From: an uncultured Verrucomicrobiota bacterium | GTDB lineage: Bacteria > Verrucomicrobiota > Verrucomicrobiia > Limisphaerales > UBA1096 | Direction of reading: 5' to 3' | Assembly: GCA_913050205.1 (NCBI GenBank) | Contig: CAJXAU010000085.1 | Location: forward strand, 1-7,001 | DNA length: 7,001 bases | Part shown: one piece after another, positions 1 through 4,941 of the stretch | How the letters are laid out: each line of letters begins with the position of its first letter | Numbering within the stretch: the first letter of the stretch is position 1 | Position numbers and translations under genes: made by a program | The notes under the pieces: model-generated | Database searches by the model: none | What the model was told of the DNA's origin: nothing | Seen by the model: only the letters and a program-made list of their open reading frames with translations

Positions 1-1088
1 CCGACCTCGCCGAGATGCCGCACATGTTGATCGCCGGTGCCACCGGTTCCGGCAAGTCGGTCTGCATCAACTCCATCGTTGCGTCGCTGTTGTTCCGGTT
101 TTCGCCGGAGGAACTGCGCTTTGTCATGATCGATCCCAAGGTGGTCGAACTGCAGATATACAATGGTCTACCCCATCTTGCCGCCCCCGTGGTGCACGAT
201 CCCAAGAAGGTCATCCTCGCGCTCAAGTGGGTCGTCAGTGAGATGGAAAAACGATACCAGATTTTCGCCAAGGTCGGCGCCCGGAACATCAGCGGCTTCA
301 ACTCGCGGCCCAAGAAAAAACCGGCCAAGACGGATCAGGCCGAGCTGCCGCTGGACGAATCCGGCGAAGGGTTCGCCGTCGAGATGGATGAGGAAGTCAG
401 CGTCCCGCGCGAGGACGACATCGAGATTCCGGACAAGTTGAGTTACATCGTCGTGATCATCGACGAGTTGGCCGACCTCATGTTGATGGCAAAAAACGAG
501 GTCGAAGGCTGCATTGCGCGCATCACACAGATGGCCCGGGCAGCCGGCATCCACTGCATCGTGGCCACGCAACGGCCAAGCGTCGATGTCATCACCGGTG
601 TCATCAAGGCCAACATCCCTGCGCGTATCGCCTTTCAGGTCGCCGCCAAGGTCGATTCCCGAACCATTCTCGACGCAATGGGGGCTGACAAACTGCTCGG
701 CAAGGGCGATATGCTGTTCCTCCCGCCCGGCACGGCAAATCTCCGCCGGGCACAGGGCTGCCTCGTCACCGACGAGGAAATCAATCGCATCGTCGAGATC
801 GTCAATCAGCAGGCCAAGCCGTGTTACGATACGGAGATGGAACGCCAACTCGAGGGTCCGAGCACCAGTGCCAACGGCGGAAGCGGAATCGACGAGGACG
901 AGGAGATCATACAACAATGCATCGAGGTGATCCGTGTCGAGCAAAAGGCCAGCGTCTCACTCATGCAACGCCGCCTGCGGCTGGGCTATACCCGGGCCGC
1001 GCGCATCATGGACGAACTCGAGGATCGCGGCCTCGTCGGCCCCAGTCGAGGTGCCGAACCCCGCGAGATTCTTTTCGACCTCGACTGA
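1..1088 (+). CDS. ftsK: DNA translocase FtsK/SpoIIIE, C-terminal part (5' end outside the window)
   Basis: This is the septal DNA translocase that pumps chromosome ends through the closing division site and activates XerCD recombination at dif. The reading frame is open from base 3, before the first ATG at 15, so the N-terminal membrane region and the start lie to the left. Numbering from the ATG at 15: Walker A GATGSGKS at 8-15, the MIDPK motif at 38-42, Walker B with D150-E151 in the VVIIDELADLM segment, and the family signature TQRPSVDVITG at 185-195. The last ~65 residues (about 294-357) form the winged-helix gamma domain, including LGYTRAARIMDEL, which in FtsK reads the KOPS polarity sequences. 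A charged, low-complexity insert (about 98-139, first KKKP-rich and then acidic) sits between the Walker motifs. The stop TGA is 6 bp from the stop of the convergent gene, with no terminator hairpin between them. Confidence 0.97.
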   Translation, partial: DLAEMPHMLIAGATGSGKSVCINSIVASLLFRFSPEELRFVMIDPKVVELQIYNGLPHLAAPVVHDPKKVILALKWVVSEMEKRYQIFAKVGARNISGFNSRPKKKPAKTDQAELPLDESGEGFAVEMDEEVSVPREDDIEIPDKLSYIVVIIDELADLMLMAKNEVEGCIARITQMARAAGIHCIVATQRPSVDVITGVIKANIPARIAFQVAAKVDSRTILDAMGADKLLGKGDMLFLPPGTANLRRAQGCLVTDEEINRIVEIVNQQAKPCYDTEMERQLEGPSTSANGGSGIDEDEEIIQQCIEVIRVEQKASVSLMQRRLRLGYTRAARIMDELEDRGLVGPSRGAEPREILFDLD

Positions 1089-1094
1089 GCCAGG

Positions 1095-1829
1095 TCATTT
1101 TCCGTACCAGTCGCGCAGGCGCACCTCCGAAGCATCCCCGACCAGTTTCTTGAACTTGGCTGTGTCACTGCCCCGATAGTGGTACGGGTAAACCGTCTTC
1201 GGCTTGAACTCCCGCACCGCATCCGCCGCCTGCTCCGGGGTCATCGTGTACGGCAGGTTCATGCAGACAAATGCCACGTCGATTTTCTTGAGTGCACGCA
1301 TCTCGGGAATGTCCTCCGTATCTCCGCTCACGTAGACCCGCTTGCCACCGAATGTCATCACGTAGCCGTTGCCTCGCCCCTTGTTGTGGAAACGCAGGCG
1401 CGACGGTGTCAGATTGTACATTGGCACCGCCTCCACCTTGATGCCGGCCTTCTCGACTGATTTGCCGTTTGCCAAAGTGGTGATGCTCTTTTTCAACGCA
1501 GCGGGTGCCAACGCTGCCACCGCCTCGGGAGCAACGATCACCGTCTTCTCCTTCACCAATGCGGTAAGGGTGTCCTTGTTAAAATGGTCACCGTGAATGT
1601 CGGTAACAAGCACCACATCCGGTGTGCCAAATTTTTTGAATGGCGCCGCGCCTCCCACCGGATCGACAAACACTGTTTTGCCGTCCCAATCAAAAACCAC
1701 CGTGCCATGCTTAACCGGATGCACTGTCAGGTCGCCCTTGGTGGTTTTGATTTTGTCTGCGGCTTGGCCGGAAAGTGAGCTGAACAAACACAGCCCAAGC
1801 GCCCATTGAAGTACACGGTTCGTTGTCAT
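1095..1829 (-). CDS. Exported metallo-beta-lactamase-fold hydrolase (UlaG-like)
   Basis: A 244-residue protein with an N-terminal signal peptide (hydrophobic residues 8-20, likely cleavage after the SGQAA segment near residue 24), so probably periplasmic. The body is a compact metallo-beta-lactamase fold of the UlaG-like type: the VFVDP strand at 53-57, the metal loop TDIHGDHF at 76-83, a GRGNGYVM segment at 151-158, the VYVSGDTED motif at 165-173 with metal ligand D170, and a C-terminal YPYHYRG with H217. The first position of the usual HxHxDH loop is Asp (D77) rather than His; this may be a subfamily trait, as the rest of the site is intact. Substrate unknown. It is the last gene of the minus-strand unit, 50 bp after lgt, and that gap carries a palindrome copy. 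No clear Shine-Dalgarno sequence precedes the ATG. Confidence 0.85.
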   Translation of the reverse strand: MTTNRVLQWALGLCLFSSLSGQAADKIKTTKGDLTVHPVKHGTVVFDWDGKTVFVDPVGGAAPFKKFGTPDVVLVTDIHGDHFNKDTLTALVKEKTVIVAPEAVAALAPAALKKSITTLANGKSVEKAGIKVEAVPMYNLTPSRLRFHNKGRGNGYVMTFGGKRVYVSGDTEDIPEMRALKKIDVAFVCMNLPYTMTPEQAADAVREFKPKTVYPYHYRGSDTAKFKKLVGDASEVRLRDWYGK

Positions 1830-1847
1830 TGGAAAGGCGCAACCTAA

Positions 1848-1861
1848 CGCTTGGCCAGGCG
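1848..1861. repeat. Palindromic repeat copy 1 (13/14)
   Basis: CGCTTGGCCAGGCG, one mismatch from the perfect palindrome CGCTTGGCCAAGCG. It lies in the 50-bp gap between lgt and the metallo-beta-lactamase-fold gene. Its centre is 42 bp from the centre of copy 2. Confidence 0.8.
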
Positions 1862-1879
1862 CGCTGCAACGGTAATCCC

Positions 1880-2707
1880 CTACTCCTGCCGCTTGGCCAA
1901 GCGGCTACGCTGCCAAAGGAAGATTGCGAGCGCAATCCCCACCGGCAGCAAGAACAGGCTCAACTGTTGCCCCGGCTTAATCCAGCCCAGCCACAGTTGC
2001 TCCGATTGGTAGTCACCCCGGAAAAACTCGACGATGAAGCGGTTGACCGAATAAGCCATCAGGTAAACTACGAACACTTGACCGTCGAATCGCTTATTGC
2101 GGTAAAGCCAAGCCAAGCCGCCGTACAGTGCGAAGTTGAGCAACGCGGAATAAACTTGCGACGGATGCACATGCAGGGAATGCGTCGCGTCTGGAGGCAA
2201 TAACCCCGCCGCGTTGTGAACCCCATGCGCCGGGCTGCCAAGGGGAAATTGCACCGCCCATGGCAGGTCACAGGTCGCCCCGAAACAACAGCCGTACATG
2301 AGGCAACCCAATCGACCAAGCGCGTGGCCAAGCGGAACACTCGGGGCGAAGGCATCGGCGATCTTCCACAACGGCTGGCTGCCACGAATTTTTACGTAAA
2401 GTATTACCGCCAGCACAGCCCCAATGAATCCTCCATAGAAAACAAGCCCACCACTACGAAAATTGATCCATTCGGAAAATGGTTCGCCCGAATACTTATC
2501 CCACTCCGTGATTACATACATCACACGTGAACCGACGAGTGCAGCAATAATGATCCAGACACCAAGATCGGAAACCACCTTGCCGTCGATGCCATCCCGG
2601 GCGGCACGCCTGCTGGCTGTCCAGAGTCCAATCAAAAACCCGCCGGCCACGAGAATGCCATACCAATAAATTGCGAAGCCGCCGATCTTGAGGGCAATGG
2701 GATCCAT
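1880..2707 (-). CDS. lgt: Phosphatidylglycerol--prolipoprotein diacylglyceryl transferase
   Basis: Lgt is the inner-membrane enzyme that moves diacylglycerol from phosphatidylglycerol to the lipobox cysteine of prolipoproteins, the first step of lipoprotein maturation. Length is 275 residues, normal for the family, with about seven hydrophobic segments. Visible landmarks: an early YWYGILVAGGF segment (14-24), GGLVFYGGFIGA (86-97), the signature GRLGCLMYGCCFG (131-143) with the essential-type Arg at 132, HPSQVYSALLN (181-191), and the last helix region VNRFIVEFFRGD (221-232). FYGG replaces the FHGG of E. coli Lgt, and GC replaces its GN; I believe both forms are common outside Proteobacteria. 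The start ATG is 8 bp from the upstream stop, implying co-transcription and perhaps translational coupling. The extreme C-terminus (RLAKRQE) is encoded by a perfect copy of the palindromic repeat, and a second, one-mismatch copy lies at residues 125-129. Confidence 0.96.
   Translation of the reverse strand: MDPIALKIGGFAIYWYGILVAGGFLIGLWTASRRAARDGIDGKVVSDLGVWIIIAALVGSRVMYVITEWDKYSGEPFSEWINFRSGGLVFYGGFIGAVLAVILYVKIRGSQPLWKIADAFAPSVPLGHALGRLGCLMYGCCFGATCDLPWAVQFPLGSPAHGVHNAAGLLPPDATHSLHVHPSQVYSALLNFALYGGLAWLYRNKRFDGQVFVVYLMAYSVNRFIVEFFRGDYQSEQLWLGWIKPGQQLSLFLLPVGIALAIFLWQRSRLAKRQE
1888..1905. repeat. Palindromic repeat copy 2 (perfect, 18-bp palindrome)
   Basis: GCCGCTTGGCCAAGCGGC is a perfect self-complementary palindrome and the longest copy in the window. 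It forms the last codons of lgt, where it reads R-L-A-K-R just before the stop. Confidence 0.9.
2321..2334. repeat. Palindromic repeat copy 3 (13/14), inside lgt
   Basis: CGCGTGGCCAAGCG, one mismatch from the consensus. It encodes PLGHA just before the conserved GRLGC motif of Lgt, so protein constraint could contribute to the match. A half-copy (ACCAAGCG) adjoins it, giving a compound arrangement also seen at copy 4. Confidence 0.55.
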
Positions 2708-2715
2708 GCCGGCGT

Positions 2716-3669
2716 TTAACGAAGCGAGTTGGTCACGACTGTCTGCCCCCCGGCGGCAGGATTACCCATCCCGGGTGGCAATGGCGGTGTAGCCTTTTTT
2801 TCGAAGCCGGGCGGCAATGGCGGCATTTTTGTCACGAGTGTGCGCCACTGTTTGCGCTCGGCATCACCCATTTCATTCCAACGCTGGGAATTTCGAAAGA
2901 ACGAAGTGCGCTCGTCCTGCGTCATGTCGGCGAGCCGGTCGAACGACTTGATAACCAATTCGCGTTGTGTGGTGGACATCGCCTTGAATCGCTCAAGGCT
3001 AGCCTCCATCTTGGCCCGCTCACGGCGTGGCAAGTGGCTCAGCGCCTTCTGCTGCTCAGAGGGGCGGAGGTCAAAAAAGCGGTGGAATTGCCGCGACATT
3101 TTCCGCCGATCCATCTTGGGTTTGCTCCGCCATTCGGCGATTCGTTTTTCCACTCCTTCCCGTAGCTTGGGTGGCATTTTGCCGACGTGATTGGTCATGG
3201 CGATGCGCGATTCCCGGCCGCGGCCAAAACTCGACATGTAACGGAAAAACGATTCATTCTTGAGCAGTTCCGACTGTGCCCCTCCTTCCAACTTGTCCCA
3301 AGCGGCCAGACGACTGCTGATATCCTCACGAAACCGTTCCGGCACCGATGCCAGACGCTGCGTGCGCCTTGCCGCATCAAGTTTCATCAGCGGCACAAGG
3401 TGCCACCGAAAATCCAGCGCATCCAGTTTTCGGTTCCGCTCCGCCTCAGACATCGCGGCATACTCACTGACCTTGGCCCGGACGACTGCTCGATGACGCT
3501 CGGAGGAAACTTTCAATTCCTGAATTGCCGCATCGCGCTTGGTTTCTGGCAACGCGACGATCGTCTTAAACTTTGCGAATGGTGACTCCGCACCCAATGC
3601 ACCCTCCACTCCTCCCAACGCCAACGCCGGCAGAAGAATCAGACAACGCGCTTGGATTCGGAGTGACAT
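2716..3669 (-). CDS. Secreted helical DUF3106-like protein
   Basis: A 317-residue protein of unknown function. Residues 1-27 form a signal peptide (Arg residues, a Leu/Ala-rich core, likely cleavage near LGA-ES), so it is exported. The mature part is highly charged and predicted helical, built of repeating units in which a short loop such as LPRRER, MSTTQR, MTQDER or MGDAER is followed by a helix with a conserved aromatic or hydrophobic position. This is the pattern of DUF3106 proteins; family assignment is from pattern only. The C-terminal tail is Pro/Gly-rich with PPLPPG twice (283-288 and 295-300), suggesting a flexible end. It starts 3 bp after the anti-sigma-like gene and ends 8 bp before lgt, so it is firmly inside the operon. 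A periplasmic partner or sensor for the membrane anti-sigma protein is a plausible role, but this is inference from position. Confidence 0.75.
   Translation of the reverse strand: MSLRIQARCLILLPALALGGVEGALGAESPFAKFKTIVALPETKRDAAIQELKVSSERHRAVVRAKVSEYAAMSEAERNRKLDALDFRWHLVPLMKLDAARRTQRLASVPERFREDISSRLAAWDKLEGGAQSELLKNESFFRYMSSFGRGRESRIAMTNHVGKMPPKLREGVEKRIAEWRSKPKMDRRKMSRQFHRFFDLRPSEQQKALSHLPRRERAKMEASLERFKAMSTTQRELVIKSFDRLADMTQDERTSFFRNSQRWNEMGDAERKQWRTLVTKMPPLPPGFEKKATPPLPPGMGNPAAGGQTVVTNSLR
2771..2823. repeat. Two 17-bp direct repeats encoding the PPLPPG tail
   Basis: The segments 2771-2787 and 2807-2823 match at 16 of 17 bases (CCGGGTGGCAATGGCGG against CCGGGCGGCAATGGCGG) and are 36 bp apart, exactly 12 codons. 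On the minus strand each encodes PPLPPG at the C-terminus of the DUF3106-like protein. This looks like a recent in-frame duplication of the tail. Confidence 0.75.
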
Positions 3670-3672
3670 GGC

Positions 3673-4236
3673 TTACTTGAGCGCGGCCCAAAGTTCCTCG
3701 TCGATGGGATCCGACTGGTCGATCGCATCGATGGCGTCGAAATCGGTTAATAACTCGGGCGCCATCTCTGTGATGGTGGCCACGGTCTGAAGGCTCTCAG
3801 CCATCTCTGCCCGATCCTGATCGAGGTGCTTTTGGTAGCCGAAAACTCCAATGAGCAGAGTCACAGCCGCAACTGCGGCCAATTGAATCGAGCGATATTG
3901 CGGTGCGAAAAGCCGCTTCCACCACGCTTGGCCAAGCGCTTGGTCAACGGCCGGGGCTGTACGATCCTGCCGCTGCGCTTCGTCCAGCACTCGGGCGGTG
4001 AAATTACTCGAGACAGTCACATCCGGCAGCTTGGCCAAAAGCTGGTCAACTGCCTCGAACTCAGCGAGTTCCGACTGATTTTGAGCCAACAAACCGTCGA
4101 GCTGCTCCAATTCCTCAGCTGTCAACTCCCGCTCGAGAGCGACCTGCAACAGCGTGCCGTACATCGTATCGTGCTTGTGCTCGTACTGTTGCTTGTACGG
4201 TTGGCCTTGCGGCCGGTTTTGCTCGGGTTGGTTCAT
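3673..4236 (-). CDS. Single-pass membrane protein, probable anti-sigma factor
   Basis: A 187-residue protein encoded immediately after an ECF sigma factor. The hydrophilic N-terminal ~110 residues contain the segment ELTAEELEQLDGLL (37-50), resembling the helical part of anti-sigma domains that often reads LSxEExxxLxxxL. One transmembrane helix follows at about 116-134 (IQLAAVAAVTLLIGVFGY), then a short, very acidic C-terminal part rich in Asp and Glu. The topology suits a cytoplasmic sigma-binding domain and a small periplasmic tail. The zinc-type HxxxCxxC motif of classical ZAS anti-sigma factors is absent; the protein has no Cys. Position, topology and the helical motif support the role, but no diagnostic signature is seen. 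The start is favoured by a Shine-Dalgarno-like AGAAAGGG 5 nt upstream. A perfect palindrome copy lies inside the gene and encodes QALGQA near residues 99-104, just before the membrane helix. Confidence 0.7.
   Translation of the reverse strand: MNQPEQNRPQGQPYKQQYEHKHDTMYGTLLQVALERELTAEELEQLDGLLAQNQSELAEFEAVDQLLAKLPDVTVSSNFTARVLDEAQRQDRTAPAVDQALGQAWWKRLFAPQYRSIQLAAVAAVTLLIGVFGYQKHLDQDRAEMAESLQTVATITEMAPELLTDFDAIDAIDQSDPIDEELWAALK
3925..3938. repeat. Palindromic repeat copy 4 (perfect), inside the anti-sigma gene
   Basis: Perfect CGCTTGGCCAAGCG, followed by an overlapping degenerate copy (CGCTTGGTCAA, from 3937). In the minus-strand gene it is read as QALGQA, a different frame from the RLAKR reading seen in lgt and glnD. 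Confidence 0.85.
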
Positions 4237-4241
4237 TGTCG

Positions 4242-4249
4242 CCCTTTCT
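4242..4249 (-). promoter_or_regulatory. Ribosome binding site of the anti-sigma gene
   Basis: On the minus strand AGAAAGGG ends 5 nt before the ATG at 4236, supporting that start over the internal ATG at codon 25. It is the best Shine-Dalgarno match of the minus-strand genes. Confidence 0.5.
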
Positions 4250-4285
4250 TAAAAACCGAGGTTACAAAAAAGTTTTGTTTGAAGG

Positions 4286-4894
4286 TCATTTTTTCTGCCA
4301 TTCACCTGATTCCAAATACGGTTTGAGCCGTGCCTTGAGAACCGCGCGTCCGCGAAATATGATGGATTTTACCGCCGTCAGGGAAATTCCGCCCAAAATC
4401 TCGGCGATCTCCTCATAACTCACCCCACCCTCGCGGCACAGCAGGAGGGCGGTTCGCTGTTTCTCGGGCAGATCACGAATTGCCTCCTCCACCCGCGCGT
4501 GTAACTCATCGCTCAACGCCGCCTCGGCCGGGATCGGGCTGGTGAAATCCTCCACCACATGGCGTGGCTGGGAATCGTTGTCAGGGTGGGTTTCGTCGAG
4601 AGAATCAGCTGGATGCCGGGTGCGACGACGAATCTCATTGAGGCCAAGATTCCGGGCGATGGTGAACAGCCAAGTCGTCAGTTTACTGTTTGGCTCATAG
4701 CGTTCACGTGTTTTCCAGACCTGAACGAAGACATTCTGGGCGATGTCCTCCGCCTCATCAAAGTCGTGAATCAGCCGGTAAACGAGATTCATCACCGGCT
4801 GTTTGAATTTATCCACCAACGCCTCGTAGGCCGACAAGTCTCCCTCCTTCACCCGCAGCATCAGGGCAATATCCGGATCGTTCTTATCAGCCAT
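4286..4894 (-). CDS. ECF-type RNA polymerase sigma factor (sigma-70 family)
   Basis: A small sigma-70 family factor with regions 2 and 4 only, the extracytoplasmic-function layout. Numbering from the ATG at 4894 (202 codons): region 2 covers about 16-90, with DFDEAEDIAQNVFVQVWK (44-61) and the LTTWLFTIARN segment, the core-binding and -10-recognition part. A polar linker follows, then region 4 from about 134, with LPEKQRTALLL and the helix-turn-helix VSYEEIAEIL...AVKSIIFRGRAVLK (158-187), which reads the -35 element. It would direct transcription of an envelope or stress regulon, probably including its own operon. Start choice: the longest frame begins at a TTG at 4924 that lies inside a palindrome copy and has no Shine-Dalgarno, with an in-frame TAA a few codons upstream. 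The ATG at 4894 gives a typical ECF N-terminus and is preferred, though its ribosome site is also weak. Confidence 0.92.
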   Translation of the reverse strand: MADKNDPDIALMLRVKEGDLSAYEALVDKFKQPVMNLVYRLIHDFDEAEDIAQNVFVQVWKTRERYEPNSKLTTWLFTIARNLGLNEIRRRTRHPADSLDETHPDNDSQPRHVVEDFTSPIPAEAALSDELHARVEEAIRDLPEKQRTALLLCREGGVSYEEIAEILGGISLTAVKSIIFRGRAVLKARLKPYLESGEWQKK

Positions 4895-4902
4895 CTCGCG
4901 AA

Positions 4903-4931
4903 AATTTAAGTTACGCTTGGCCAAGCGGCAA
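4903..4931 (-). promoter_or_regulatory. Candidate promoter of the sigma-factor operon
   Basis: On the minus strand TTGCCG (4926-4931) and TAAATT (4903-4908) are 17 bp apart, a housekeeping-like -35/-10 pair with four of six consensus bases each. The spacer is largely filled by palindrome copy 5. Only 8 nt separate the -10 from the ATG at 4894, so the transcript would be leaderless or nearly so, which fits the lack of a Shine-Dalgarno there. Weak matches; inference only. Confidence 0.3.
4914..4927. repeat. Palindromic repeat copy 5 (perfect), sigma/glnD divergent region
   Basis: Perfect CGCTTGGCCAAGCG upstream of the sigma ATG. It contains the alternative TTG start of the sigma gene and fills most of the spacer of the candidate sigma-operon promoter. 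Its centre is 31 bp from that of copy 6. Confidence 0.9.
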
Positions 4932-4933
4932 GG
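4930..4933 (+). promoter_or_regulatory. Possible ribosome binding site for glnD
   Basis: AAGG lies 8 nt before the ATG at 4942 and is the main reason to prefer it over the ATG at 4969, which has only CGGA upstream. The match is short. Confidence 0.35.
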
Positions 4934-4941
4934 TTACGAGT

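Noticed and set aside
571..582. Possible palindrome copy in ftsK (CGGCCAAGCG)
   Set aside because: Only the right half matches, and it encodes the universally conserved QRPSV motif; protein constraint explains it.
168..944. A 258-codon minus-strand frame opposite ftsK
   Set aside because: It is the mirror of a strongly conserved ftsK region; the translation is rich in Asp, Leu and Val, as expected of an antisense shadow.
1089..1094. Terminator between ftsK and the convergent gene
   Set aside because: Only 6 bp separate the stop codons and I see no GC-rich hairpin with a T run there or at the gene ends.
4028..4041. GCTTGGCCAA in the anti-sigma gene as a further repeat copy
   Set aside because: It matches the consensus at only 11 of 14 positions and lacks the right arm; it may be a decayed copy but cannot be supported alone.
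3826..4326. A 166-codon plus-strand frame opposite the anti-sigma and sigma genes
   Set aside because: It spans the ends of two well-supported minus-strand genes, has no recognisable motif, and its Leu-rich segments are antisense of Gln/Glu codons.
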